Shown here in pieces: positions 27,357 to 36,547 of a DNA stretch of 64,000 bases. Source of the DNA: Gammaproteobacteria bacterium 54_18_T64 (GTDB taxonomy: Bacteria > Pseudomonadota > Gammaproteobacteria > Pseudomonadales > Porticoccaceae). How positions within the stretch are numbered: position 1 is the first letter of the stretch; every line of letters starts with the position of its first letter. The notes under the pieces were generated by a model that worked only from the letters and a program-made list of their open reading frames with translations, was not told where the DNA came from and ran no database searches. The position numbers were made by a program, and so were the translations under genes. The DNA is taken from positions 1 through 64,000 of the forward strand of contig MAAU01000009.1 in NCBI GenBank assembly GCA_002162825.1, given 5' to 3'.

Positions 27357-28147
27357 TGCTAGCCAGGCGCGCCCTCGGTAAAACCGGTATGGAAGTCAGC
27401 ATTCTTGGCCTCGGCACCGTCAAACTGGGCAGAGATCGAGGTGTTAAATACCCCCAGAGTTTTAAGATCCCAAATGACAAAGAGGCTGGCGACCTCATCG
27501 CGCTGGCCAAGGACAGCGGCATTAACCTGATCGACACCGCACCGGCCTATGGCAATAGCGAACAGCGTCTCGGTAAGCTACTGGCCGGCCAGCGCCAGGA
27601 TTGGCTAATTTGTAGCAAGGTGGGCGAAGAATTTATCGACGGTGAATCACACTACGACTTCACCCCCGAGCACACCCGCAGCAGCGTCGAGCGCAGCCTG
27701 CGCCGCCTCAACACCGACTTTCTCGACATCGTCCTCATCCACTCCGACGGCAACGACGAGGAAATACTGCAAAAACACGGCACACTGCAGGCCCTGGCAG
27801 AATTGAAGAGGGCCGGTAAGATTCGCGCCATCGGCATGTCGACCAAAACCGTCAAGGGCGGCCTACTCGCCGCCGCACAGGGTGACCTGGTAATGATTAC
27901 CTGGAATTTACAGTACAGGGACGAAATTGCGGTGGCCGATTATTGCCGGCAGCATGGCAAGGGTGTACTGATAAAAAAAGCCCTCGCCAGCGGCCACTCC
28001 GCAGCAGGTAAAAGGTCCGGCGAAGACAACATCGAAAATCCGATAGAAGAATGTTTCAAGATGATTTTTGCCCACCCCGGCGTCAGTAGCGCCATCGTTG
28101 GCACCATTAACCCCGAGCACCTCCGCGCTAATATTAATGCGTTATAA
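27356..28147 (+). CDS. Aldo/keto reductase
   Basis: A 263-residue TIM-barrel NADP(H)-dependent reductase. Family motifs are LGLGTVKLG near the N-terminus, the catalytic Asp/Tyr in LIDTAPAYGNSE, Lys in LICSKVGEE and a shortened C-terminal cofactor loop (SSAIVGTINPEHL). The ATG at 27356 shares its A with the TGA of the upstream FAD oxidoreductase and has GGAGAG before it; a TTG one codon earlier is also in frame. The two enzymes probably act together. Shorter than classical AKRs (about 320), in line with the AKR subfamily found beside this flavoprotein. Confidence 0.9.
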   Translation: MLARRALGKTGMEVSILGLGTVKLGRDRGVKYPQSFKIPNDKEAGDLIALAKDSGINLIDTAPAYGNSEQRLGKLLAGQRQDWLICSKVGEEFIDGESHYDFTPEHTRSSVERSLRRLNTDFLDIVLIHSDGNDEEILQKHGTLQALAELKRAGKIRAIGMSTKTVKGGLLAAAQGDLVMITWNLQYRDEIAVADYCRQHGKGVLIKKALASGHSAAGKRSGEDNIENPIEECFKMIFAHPGVSSAIVGTINPEHLRANINAL

Positions 28148-28217
28148 CGCACAATTTACCCTACCCAGACTGGGCTATACTCACCCCTCGGTCACCAATA
28201 AAAACAGGCGATAGGCT

Positions 28218-29186
28218 ATGACAGAAAATAACGATGCAGGTCTACTGAAGCTACTGCGCTTTCAAAATGAGCAGCTCAAAACAGGGCTGGTCAATGTGCA
28301 GGGTAACCTCGCCGAATCCACCGAAATCAATTATGAATCACTGGCGGAATTCGATGAAATCGGCAAGGATTTCGCCGGCCTGACCAGGGATTCCGAAGAG
28401 ATGACCCGCCAAATGGCTGTGCTAACAGACTTGCTTGCCAAATCCTCGGACCGCACCCAGATCATGGCCGAGCAAATCGAACACATTAACCACTTGCTAC
28501 AAAAAATCGTCGGCATCTCCTACCAAACCAACCTGTTGGGCCTCAATGCCACCATTGAAGCAGCGCGCGCGGGCGAGGCCGGCAAGGGTTTTGCCGTGGT
28601 CGCCGATGAGGTGAAGGCCTTGGCCCGCGAAAGTAAAAAAGCTGCCGACGAGATCACTACGGCCATAGAACAAATTAATGAGGAGTCAATGAACTTCTCC
28701 ACCAGTATGGGGGAATCGAGCGAGGGCTGCGAAAAGGTCAAAAAAGTCGTCGATCAATTTGATCTGCGCTTACATGAAACCAGCCAGGCGAATATGCGCT
28801 CGGTTCAGAAGGTACTCGGCTCTAACGATAAGACCTTCACCTCCCTCACCAAACTCGACCATATTATCTGGAAGGTCAACACCTATCTGTCGATTATCAA
28901 GGAAGACAAACAAATGGATTTTGTCGACCACAGAAACTGCCGCCTCGGTAAGTGGTATACACGCGGAGAGGGCAAAAAGAGCTTTTCAAAACTCAGGGCC
29001 TATCCCCACCTCGATCACCCTCACTCCGCTGTTCACAATGCCACCAAGAGTATTTTCGAGCTGATTGACAGGGGTACTAGCCCGGAGTCAATGGTCGAGC
29101 TTGAAAAGGCGGCACAAGAAATGGAGCGCAGCAGCGATAAAGTCTTCGACGTCCTCGACAAAATGCTCAAGGAAAGAGGCGTCTAG
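28218..29186 (+). CDS. Soluble methyl-accepting chemotaxis protein with C-terminal zinc-binding CZB domain
   Basis: A 322-residue cytoplasmic chemoreceptor with no membrane segment. Residues about 45-190 form the coiled-coil signalling domain with the hairpin tip [20 protein letters not shown], which contacts CheA/CheW. The C-terminal CZB domain has its full ligand set: His215 in HIIW, Cys241 in CRLGKW, and His269 and His273 in an HxxxH pair. CZB proteins sense zinc availability or hypochlorite by oxidation of the Cys. No chemotaxis genes are nearby, so it would join an array encoded elsewhere. Convergent with hldE. Confidence 0.93.
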   Translation: MTENNDAGLLKLLRFQNEQLKTGLVNVQGNLAESTEINYESLAEFDEIGKDFAGLTRDSEEMTRQMAVLTDLLAKSSDRTQIMAEQIEHINHLLQKIVGISYQTNLLGLNATIEAARAGEAGKGFAVVADEVKALARESKKAADEITTAIEQINEESMNFSTSMGESSEGCEKVKKVVDQFDLRLHETSQANMRSVQKVLGSNDKTFTSLTKLDHIIWKVNTYLSIIKEDKQMDFVDHRNCRLGKWYTRGEGKKSFSKLRAYPHLDHPHSAVHNATKSIFELIDRGTSPESMVELEKAAQEMERSSDKVFDVLDKMLKERGV

Positions 29187-29281
29187 GCCCAGCCGGCCGC
29201 CTTCAATAATACCGGGGATATGCCAGCGGAAGGCGCCCTTTACTACAACAATGACAAACCAACACTGTTTTCAATCGGGCT

Positions 29282-30706
29282 TTATTCACCCTGAATTTTT
29301 TCCACAATGGCTGTGGTTGAACAGTCATCGAGAAAATCTAGCGCCCTCACCTCGCCGCCGTAGGCTTCGACAATCTCCCATCCCACCACCGACTCTTTTT
29401 GGTAGTCGCCGCCTTTTACCAGGATATCGGGACGAATGAACTCCAGCAGCCGCTCCGGGGTATCGTCGGTAAAGACCAACACCCAGTCGACGGACTCCAG
29501 GCCCGCCAATACGGCCATGCGCCTATCCTCCGAATTGATTGGCCGGCCCTCGCCCTTGAGGCGCCGCACCGACTCATCGGCATTCACTGCGACAATCAGG
29601 CGCTCACCCAAACGGCGCGCCTGCTCGAGATAACCGACATGGCCAGCGTGGAGAATATCAAAACAACCATTGGTAAAAACAATGCGCTCACCGTGGGCGC
29701 GGGCATCGGTCAAATCGACCAGCAACTGCTCCTCATTGACAACGCCACGTCCGTGGCCCTGCTCAAGCTGAAGCGCGCGCCGCAATTCCGGGGCACTTAT
29801 CGTTGCCGTACCCAATTTACCGACCACAATACTCGCCGCCAGATTGGCCAGCACCACAGCCGCGGGCAATTCCTCCCCAGCACCCAGCCCCGCAGCCAAC
29901 ACGGAGATCACCGTATCACCCGCACCGGTGACATCGAAGACTTCACGCGCCCGCGCCGGTAGGTGAAATTCGGGCATGTCTCGGCGCAACAGGGTCATGC
30001 CGTGTTCACCACGAGTCACCAGTAAGGCCTCAAGCTGTAGGTCTTCGAGCAGGGCCAAGCCCTTGGCCACGATGGCCCCCTCACTGTCACAGGGCCCAAC
30101 GACGGCTTCAAATTCGCCCATATTCGGCGTAATCAGAGTTGCCCCCCGATAGCGACTAAAGTCACTGCCCTTGGGGTCTGCCAATACCGGAATACCACGC
30201 TGTCGAGCCGCAGCAATCAAGGCCACGGGGTTTTGCAGGCCACCCTTGCCGTAGTCCGACAACACCAGCACGCTGACATCTGACAGTAGGGCCTCGACCT
30301 TACCAGCAATTTGATCCGTATCGGCCGCCGTAAACTGTTCTTCAAAATCGAGCCTAAGCAACTGCTGGTGACGGCTTATGACGCGCAATTTGGTGATGGT
30401 CGGCTTATCAAAGGAGACTTGGAAGTCGGTGCGAATACCCGCCGAACGGAAGCGGGCCTCAAGGGCTTGAGCCGCGTCATCTGCACCCACGACACCCACC
30501 AGAGAGGCACCGGCACCCAGGGCGGCAATGTTCAAGGCTACATTGCCGGCACCACCGACTCTATCTTCTAGTTGCTCGACCTTGACCACCGGTACCGGCG
30601 CTTCCGGCGAGATGCGCGAGGCCGGCCCCTGCCAATAGCGGTCGAGCATTAAATCACCAACTACCAATATTTGAGCGCGATCAAAGCGCGGCATATCTAC
30701 CTTCAA
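29282..30706 (-). CDS. hldE: Bifunctional heptose-7-phosphate kinase / heptose-1-phosphate adenylyltransferase
   Basis: A 474-residue cytosolic enzyme for ADP-heptose, the precursor of the LPS inner core. The N-terminal PfkB-type kinase domain (1-320) has VVGDLMLDRYW, GGAGNVALNIAALG and DVTGAGDTVISVLA; the C-terminal cytidylyltransferase-like domain (about 340-474) has FTNGCFDILHAGHVGYLEQA with the HxGH motif. The start is TTG 30706 (MKVDMPRFDRA), which matches the E. coli N-terminus MKVTLPEFERA, and GGAG lies seven bases before it; ATG four codons later is the alternative. Confidence 0.96.
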   Translation of the reverse strand: MKVDMPRFDRAQILVVGDLMLDRYWQGPASRISPEAPVPVVKVEQLEDRVGGAGNVALNIAALGAGASLVGVVGADDAAQALEARFRSAGIRTDFQVSFDKPTITKLRVISRHQQLLRLDFEEQFTAADTDQIAGKVEALLSDVSVLVLSDYGKGGLQNPVALIAAARQRGIPVLADPKGSDFSRYRGATLITPNMGEFEAVVGPCDSEGAIVAKGLALLEDLQLEALLVTRGEHGMTLLRRDMPEFHLPARAREVFDVTGAGDTVISVLAAGLGAGEELPAAVVLANLAASIVVGKLGTATISAPELRRALQLEQGHGRGVVNEEQLLVDLTDARAHGERIVFTNGCFDILHAGHVGYLEQARRLGERLIVAVNADESVRRLKGEGRPINSEDRRMAVLAGLESVDWVLVFTDDTPERLLEFIRPDILVKGGDYQKESVVGWEIVEAYGGEVRALDFLDDCSTTAIVEKIQGE

Positions 30707-30713
30707 CTCTATT

Positions 30714-30717
30714 CTCC
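30714..30717 (-). promoter_or_regulatory. Ribosome binding site supporting the TTG start of hldE
   Basis: GGAG on the minus strand, seven bases before TTG 30706. Confidence 0.5.
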
Positions 30718-30796
30718 GTTTTACTGCCCAGCCTTAACTCGGCATTTTCTCAACTAGCCCGAGGGTTTTCTGTAGCGGGTCTATGATTTTTAAGTA

Positions 30797-31876
30797 CTAG
30801 CCAGCGGGCTGACAGCCAGCATCTGAGCTAGCGCTAACCACGGCCTGCGCCTGCAATTCTTCAAGTGCCTGCCAGACCTCGGCGACGCCAATGGTTTTCA
30901 TACACTGGGCCTGCTCACCGCTATAGTCCGCAGTATCACAGCGCTGCTTATAGCAGGGAGTACAGGTAAAACCTGTGGCTCGCAGGTGACGTGTCCAGGC
31001 TCCCGTCGCACCGATCAAATGGGGGTCAGTCGCCCCGTACAGGGTCACCGTGGGTACATCGAGGGCAGCTGCGACGTGGGCCAGGCCGGTATCAACACAA
31101 ACGGCACCCGCGCTAGCCACCAAGACACCGGCAAGCTCCCCCAAACTCAGCCGCGGCAACACCGTACAATGCCCATAGCCCGCGGCAATGTGCTCGGCCT
31201 GCTCCCTCTCCCGAGGTGAACCCCAGGGTAATAACACCGCGCAACCCTGCTCGCCGGCACGCTCAATCAGCTGGCGCCAGTGTTCATTCGACCAACGCTT
31301 ATTGGGCCAGCTGGCATTTTGCACAAAGACCAAAAAGGGCTCAGTCGGTAGCGACAAGGGTGCAGCGGGCCAGGCTCGAGACCCGAGGCCAAACTCCGGA
31401 GGCGTGGTTGGCAGGGGGTAATTTAAGGCCTTGGCAAGAAGTTGGCGCCAACGATCGACAGCCAATTGATCACGCGACACGGCATAGCGACGGCGATACG
31501 CCAGATGGGCGACCCACTCACTGACCGAGCGACTATCCGGCCCATGCTTTATGCCCCGAGCTAGGCGGGTGACCAGGGCGCTTTTCCAGTTGGTTTGCGC
31601 ATCGATGACGGCATCGTAGTGACTGCTGCGCAAATCATTCACGAAGGCAGACAATTCGCCGCGCCGCCATACCTGGCGCAATTGTGCCCGCCAGCGGCGA
31701 TGGGCCGTGGTCAACGTGCGCCGCACTGCGGGATGCCATTGCGGGATTTCCGCGAAAGACTCGTCGACCACCCAATCGAAATGGATGTCGGGATAGGCTT
31801 TTTGGGCATCACTAAGTGCAGGCAGGGCCTGCACCAAATCACCCATCGATGTCAGTTTGACGAGCAAAACCTTCAT
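30797..31876 (-). CDS. waaC: LPS heptosyltransferase I (GT9)
   Basis: A 359-residue GT9 transferase that adds the first heptose to Kdo of the LPS inner core. It begins MKVLLVKLTSMGDLVQALPA, the WaaC-type N-terminus, and carries the C-terminal donor-site block VCVDTGLAHVAAALDVPTV followed by TLYGATDPHLIG. It sits between hldE and a 2OG-Fe(II) oxygenase gene on the minus strand, apart from the waaF-waaG-waaP operon, unlike Pseudomonas where waaC is inside that operon. A long C-terminal tail after AEVWQALEEL is Ala/Ser-rich and probably disordered. Confidence 0.92.
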   Translation of the reverse strand: MKVLLVKLTSMGDLVQALPALSDAQKAYPDIHFDWVVDESFAEIPQWHPAVRRTLTTAHRRWRAQLRQVWRRGELSAFVNDLRSSHYDAVIDAQTNWKSALVTRLARGIKHGPDSRSVSEWVAHLAYRRRYAVSRDQLAVDRWRQLLAKALNYPLPTTPPEFGLGSRAWPAAPLSLPTEPFLVFVQNASWPNKRWSNEHWRQLIERAGEQGCAVLLPWGSPREREQAEHIAAGYGHCTVLPRLSLGELAGVLVASAGAVCVDTGLAHVAAALDVPTVTLYGATDPHLIGATGAWTRHLRATGFTCTPCYKQRCDTADYSGEQAQCMKTIGVAEVWQALEELQAQAVVSASSDAGCQPAG

Positions 31877-31956
31877 GAATGAGAGCTTTGATGACTTAGC
31901 GGCGAGACAGACGGGCCTGATTCAAACATTGAGCGGAGTTTTTCCTGAGTTACGGG

Positions 31957-32589
31957 TCAAGCCGGGACGCTGGCGCTGCGGGAAAAGAGTTTTTTGAGTT
32001 TGGCGCTAAGACCGTGAAAGAACTGATGCTTGCCCTTCGCCGCTTCGCCAATGAGATAGTTCATCTGTATCGACAAGCGCTTGCCCACCACCGGCTTGTG
32101 GCCGTGCCAGCAGTTATCCGTCACCTTAAAGGCCATTAGGGTGCCGGCGCTGGGGGGTACCTCTTCGACAAAATTTTCAATATCCTCACCATCGCGCAGT
32201 ACTCGCAAATTGCCGCCCTCGGCCTCCCAACTATCGTTCAAATACAAGAGTACGGTAACCACCTTGGTCTTCGAGTCGGTATGGATACGCCCGTCCTTTT
32301 CGCGCATCACCCCTCGCACCGTGGTCAGAGTAGGAAAACCATCGAGATTGAGAGCAAATTTTTCAGCCACCACCGCACGAAACTTTTCACTCTGCAATTC
32401 TTGAAGTAGCGCCTGATAAGCCTCCCCCCCTGTCACCTCAGCAACGGGAATACTGCCCGGGTGCTGAATATCGGGGAAATCTTGTAGCACTGCCGCCAGG
32501 GCCTCGCCCCGCACAAAACCGGGCACCACGAGATAGGGGTAGGGGTCTGTTCTAAGGCGCTCGTTACGGAATATATCTAACTCAAGCAT
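31957..32589 (-). CDS. 2OG-Fe(II) oxygenase superfamily protein
   Basis: A 210-residue double-stranded beta-helix dioxygenase. The iron ligands are HTD in RIHTDSKTKVVTV (near residue 105) and the distal His in DNCWHGHKPVVG (near 170), with Arg in KRLSIQMNYL for 2-oxoglutarate. The gene is 80 bases ahead of waaC on the same strand and inside an LPS core region, so it may hydroxylate a core sugar or lipid A component; that is inferred from position only. GTG 32595 is an alternative start. No signal peptide or membrane segment. Confidence 0.82.
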   Translation of the reverse strand: MLELDIFRNERLRTDPYPYLVVPGFVRGEALAAVLQDFPDIQHPGSIPVAEVTGGEAYQALLQELQSEKFRAVVAEKFALNLDGFPTLTTVRGVMREKDGRIHTDSKTKVVTVLLYLNDSWEAEGGNLRVLRDGEDIENFVEEVPPSAGTLMAFKVTDNCWHGHKPVVGKRLSIQMNYLIGEAAKGKHQFFHGLSAKLKKLFSRSASVPA

Positions 32590-32840
32590 GGGCACAAACT
32601 CTGAGCAGCTGAAAGCCGGACTATGCTACCACAGCCCGGCTAAGCGCCCCACTCCCTGTGGTCTCTAGCGCTAAATTTCCCGCCATAACACGGCCGGTAG
32701 AAGTTACTACCCCAGCAAGTACTCCGACAGGGAGAAAATGAAACCATCTAGACAAACAGTCTCACTCATTCACGCCCTGTATCGCGTCCAAGTCATTGGG
32801 TATACTCATTATCAAAATTGCGTGAAGGGATTCCCAAGGG

Positions 32841-33926
32841 GTGACAAAATTAAGCAGTCAAAGCTCCGCGCCGGCAAGCTATCGTCTCGAGCTACGGACC
32901 CCGCTGGTGCTGCTGATGACAACGAAGCATATGGGCAATTTACTCGTTGCCCTGCATTGTGTGCAAGAAATCGTCAACGCCAGCAGGGGGCAAAGCCTCG
33001 TCGTTATCGATGAGAGCTATCGCGACATCATCGAAGCCGCCACCGGCATCGGTAAAGTACTCTACTACCCACGCCAACGATTAAAAATCGCCAGCCTCAG
33101 AGCCAAGGCGAAACTGCTTTATGACTTTTACCGGCAACTGCGCCAGCATCAGGCCACCTTGTTACTCGACTTCGACGGCCAGGGTCAGGCCTCAACCATC
33201 ACCCAGCTATCGGGAATCCATCAGCGCATTGGACCCGTCGATGCGCGACGCGGCAAGGGCGTCTACAGCCAACAACTGGCCGATATTGAACGCCCGCCCC
33301 ATCGCTTTAACGACTATGCGCAATTTCTAACCACCTTCCTCGGGCAAACACCCAAACCCCAGTACCTCCGCTTAAGCGAAGACCCCGTCAAGGCCGGCGA
33401 CTTTGCGACAATGCTGAAAAAACACGGGCTTGCCCCCCTCAAGCCCTATGTCTGTATTCACGTTGGCGCCACCAAAGCCTATAAACAATGGCCCATTGAG
33501 CACTACGCCGAAATCGCCGACTGGCTAGCGGATCAGGATCAGCAGGTAGTTTTTATTGGCGCCGGAGACTCGGATGCGGAGCGCGTGAGTAGGGTACAAG
33601 CCCAATGCCAGCAGCCACACCTTAACCTGTGCGAACAACTGAGTATTCGCCAGCTAATAGCTCTTTTCCAGCAATGCCAGTTTTTCCTGGGCAACGATAG
33701 CGGCCCCATGCACCTTGCCGCTGCGGCAGGTGCCACGGTGTACGCTATTTTCGGCCCCACTGGGGAGAATCGCTGGGGGCCACTGGGTCACAAGGCCAGA
33801 GTCATTAGAAACCCAATGGCCTGCGAGAGCAGCTGCTCGAAAAAACTCTGCCCCGTCAATCATCGCTGCATTAACACGCTTAGCGCCGCACAGGTAAAAG
33901 CCGTATTACAACGACACCCTTTCTAG
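32841..33926 (+). CDS. Glycosyltransferase family 9 (heptosyltransferase-like)
   Basis: A 361-residue cytosolic GT9 enzyme. It has VLLMTTKHMGNLLVALHCV near the N-terminus and the C-terminal sugar-nucleotide block FLGNDSGPMHLAAAAGATVY with AIFGPTGENRW, then CxxxCSKKLCPVNHRC. It is the third heptosyltransferase-like gene in the region and probably adds a further core heptose. GTG 32841 is used here, although AAGGGG lies too close to it for an ideal ribosome site; no upstream start is better. It opens the plus-strand half of the core cluster. Confidence 0.87.
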   Translation: MTKLSSQSSAPASYRLELRTPLVLLMTTKHMGNLLVALHCVQEIVNASRGQSLVVIDESYRDIIEAATGIGKVLYYPRQRLKIASLRAKAKLLYDFYRQLRQHQATLLLDFDGQGQASTITQLSGIHQRIGPVDARRGKGVYSQQLADIERPPHRFNDYAQFLTTFLGQTPKPQYLRLSEDPVKAGDFATMLKKHGLAPLKPYVCIHVGATKAYKQWPIEHYAEIADWLADQDQQVVFIGAGDSDAERVSRVQAQCQQPHLNLCEQLSIRQLIALFQQCQFFLGNDSGPMHLAAAAGATVYAIFGPTGENRWGPLGHKARVIRNPMACESSCSKKLCPVNHRCINTLSAAQVKAVLQRHPF

Positions 33927-34040
33927 CGCTTAGGGCAAAGGGCTCTGCCGTAAGGGGCTTACCTCCCCGAAGCAACAGGGCCTCCCATTAAGCCAGGACC
34001 TTGCCACGCCCTGGCGACGACAGACCCGAGAAATAACTTT

Positions 34041-35621
34041 ATGGTAGCTACCCCACTATTAGAGCGCTCGACGACAGCGCGGCAAAAATTCAAGCGCCAG
34101 GGACTAGCCATTTACAGCCTCAGCTGCGCCCTCAGCCTACTGCTCTTTTTTGCCTATGGCGCCATAGAGGGCACCCTCAACGACGATGGCATCAATTATA
34201 TTTACGCCGCTCACGCCCTGGCGGAAGGCCTACCAGAACAAGCAAAGAGCTATCGCCCAGAAACGCTGTTCTATAGCCAAATCACCCTCCTCTCCTCCCT
34301 CAGCGGACTCGAACTCTACACCAGTGCCCAGGTCCTCAGTCTTTTTTGGCAAGTTCTGCTAGGTGCGGGCTTTATTGCCATCGTGCGCTGCTTCGATACC
34401 TCGCTGCCAGGCCAGATCATCGCCCTGGCGGTATTTTTCAGTATCGCCAACCTCAATCATTTACGCCCCGACATTATTCGTGGCTTTGGCTTTTGGGCCC
34501 TGCAGTTGTGGGCTGTCTGGGCAGGCCTGAACCTGCTCAAGAGTAAAGCCTGGCGCTTTGCTCTGCTCTGGCTAGGCCTCAGCACCGCGGCAACACTCTA
34601 CCGTGTCGAGGGCACGGTCTACCTCTTGCTAATCCCTCTTTTAGCCCTGTTACAAAGGCTATTTACTGGGGAATTCGGGGTCAATAAAGGATTAAACTTA
34701 GTCGGCCTGATGATTGTTCTGGCAGCACTGGTTTATCTAGTTGCTCCCCCTGAACAACAGCGGTCAAGCGCTGATCAAGAACAATTGCTAACGACACAAG
34801 GTTTCTCTGCGACGGATAAATTGCACAAGGAACTGACCACGCTCAGACTCGCCGCTGAAAATTTTAGTCGGCTCAAGAACAATATCCGCGAAATAATGCC
34901 CAGCAAATGGGCTCAGCGCAGTGTCAATGACCTGCTGATTGGCGGTTTTATTTTTCATCTATTACTGACCATCATCAGCACCACCAACACCCCCCTGCTG
35001 GCCCTGTCCCTTTATCGCAGCAATATTAAACGCCCCATACTCAGCGACCCCCAGCACAAACTGTTGGCAAGCTACATCCTGATCGGGTTTATTGTCGGCC
35101 TAGTCAGTGTCTACAATAAATTTTTTATCAGCCAGCGCTATATTATGCTCACGGCAATTCTGCTCTGCATCCCCGTCACATTGCTGTTAAGTCAAACGTA
35201 TCAACGCCTGGCTAAGTCCCATCAAAGCGCTCCACGCCCCTGGAAATATCTCATCTTCGCCCTACCCCTACTCATCTGCCTCTATCCACTGAGCCGGCAA
35301 AATGATGACAAACTCTATATCCAGGAAGCAGCTCACTGGGTCCAAGAAAACCTGGGTGACGAGCATAAGATCTATTTTAACGAGCAGAAAGTCGCCTTTT
35401 ACACCGCAGATTACGCCAACGACAGCTTTAAAAAACCCTATAAAAGCATAGAAAGTTTACTGCGCGAGGGTTATCAATATGCTGTATTGTACGGCCGTAA
35501 GAGCGCAGATAAGCAGCCACTACAAGAGAGTCTGCGGGAGCGGGAGCTGCTACTAAAAACCTTCCAGAACAGTCGAGGTCGCTCGGTCCATGTCTATAAA
35601 CTGCCGATACCACGCCCTTAG
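34041..35621 (+). CDS. Polytopic membrane protein, likely GT-C type glycosyltransferase
   Basis: A 526-residue inner-membrane protein with about ten hydrophobic helices and a C-terminal soluble part of about 110 residues. The first periplasmic loop reads LNDDGINYIYAAHALAEG, similar in position and form to the acidic D/E-bearing loop of GT-C transferases (ArnT, PMT and GT83 relatives) that use polyprenyl-phosphate sugars. Two motifs further on are not recognisable, so the family call is tentative. Between a GT9 gene and two kinase genes, it may decorate the LPS core in the periplasm. It does not look like the O-antigen ligase WaaL, but that cannot be excluded. Confidence 0.65.
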   Translation: MVATPLLERSTTARQKFKRQGLAIYSLSCALSLLLFFAYGAIEGTLNDDGINYIYAAHALAEGLPEQAKSYRPETLFYSQITLLSSLSGLELYTSAQVLSLFWQVLLGAGFIAIVRCFDTSLPGQIIALAVFFSIANLNHLRPDIIRGFGFWALQLWAVWAGLNLLKSKAWRFALLWLGLSTAATLYRVEGTVYLLLIPLLALLQRLFTGEFGVNKGLNLVGLMIVLAALVYLVAPPEQQRSSADQEQLLTTQGFSATDKLHKELTTLRLAAENFSRLKNNIREIMPSKWAQRSVNDLLIGGFIFHLLLTIISTTNTPLLALSLYRSNIKRPILSDPQHKLLASYILIGFIVGLVSVYNKFFISQRYIMLTAILLCIPVTLLLSQTYQRLAKSHQSAPRPWKYLIFALPLLICLYPLSRQNDDKLYIQEAAHWVQENLGDEHKIYFNEQKVAFYTADYANDSFKKPYKSIESLLREGYQYAVLYGRKSADKQPLQESLRERELLLKTFQNSRGRSVHVYKLPIPRP

Positions 35622-35698
35622 CCCAGCGCTGCCAGACCCAATAGATCACGCTGCAGATCACACGATCCCTTCATCGCCACCCTCTACGGTAAGTAATA

Positions 35699-36547
35699 AT
35701 GCCCCGCAAATACCGTGATTTTACCTTCGAGAGCGCTGGGCGCTGGCGTTTTTATCGGAATAAAACACTAGAGCTTAGCGAAGCCCTAAGCTCAGTTGGC
35801 TCTGAAGTGCCAGCGACCCATCTGCTAAGCGAGCGACAGGAGATAGCCGCTTCACAACACTCCCATGTCTGTCGAGCAGTACTGAGCAATGGTGGCGAGG
35901 CCCTTAGCGTCTACCTCAAGGGCATGGCTTTCAAATCCCCCCGCGATGCCATCAAGCAACAACTCGGTAAAAGTCGCGCTATTAAAGCCTTTGAAGCAGA
36001 GCAACTACTGCAGTCCCTCGGGTTCACCACGCCAACCACTCTACTCACGGGATGGCGGCAACGGCTCTTTTACAAGGATAGTTTTTTTACCCTCAGCGCG
36101 GCGCTGAGCGATTACGATGACCTCTACACCACAGTGGCCCAACTCGGGGAACAAACAAACTCACAAAAGAGGGCTTTCATCGAGCAATTTGCCGAAATTA
36201 TTGCCCGCATGCACAGAAAAAATATCGGCCACGGCGATCTGCGCGCAGGCAATGTCATGTGCCGGCATGCCGGGGGCTGGCAATTCGCATTTATCGACAA
36301 CGAGCGCACTCGACAGTATATAAAGCTACCGGAAAATATACGCATTAAAAACCTGGTCCAGCTAAACCTCCTGCTCAGCCCCGTCATTTCCAGGACTGAC
36401 AGACAGCGATTTTTCAATCACTATTCGAGATTTTGCTATGGGCAAACTAACAAAGAGCTGCTCGGCAAAGTCATCGCAAAGACCCGCAAGCGGCTTAAAA
36501 TAATGCTGGCGAAAGAGAAAATAGAGGCCACTGATTTATGGCTATAG
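35699..36547 (+). CDS. LPS core kinase-like protein (first of two tandem)
   Basis: A 282-residue protein with a protein-kinase-like fold. The catalytic loop is NIGHGDLRAGNVMC and the metal-binding segment FAFIDNERTR; an ATP-binding Lys is in LSVYLKGMAFKS. It belongs to the Kdo/WaaP kinase group that phosphorylates inner-core sugars. Residues near the C-terminus are basic, as expected for contact with membrane-bound LPS. It overlaps the next kinase gene by ten bases. Target sugar is unknown. Confidence 0.82.
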   Translation: MPRKYRDFTFESAGRWRFYRNKTLELSEALSSVGSEVPATHLLSERQEIAASQHSHVCRAVLSNGGEALSVYLKGMAFKSPRDAIKQQLGKSRAIKAFEAEQLLQSLGFTTPTTLLTGWRQRLFYKDSFFTLSAALSDYDDLYTTVAQLGEQTNSQKRAFIEQFAEIIARMHRKNIGHGDLRAGNVMCRHAGGWQFAFIDNERTRQYIKLPENIRIKNLVQLNLLLSPVISRTDRQRFFNHYSRFCYGQTNKELLGKVIAKTRKRLKIMLAKEKIEATDLWL

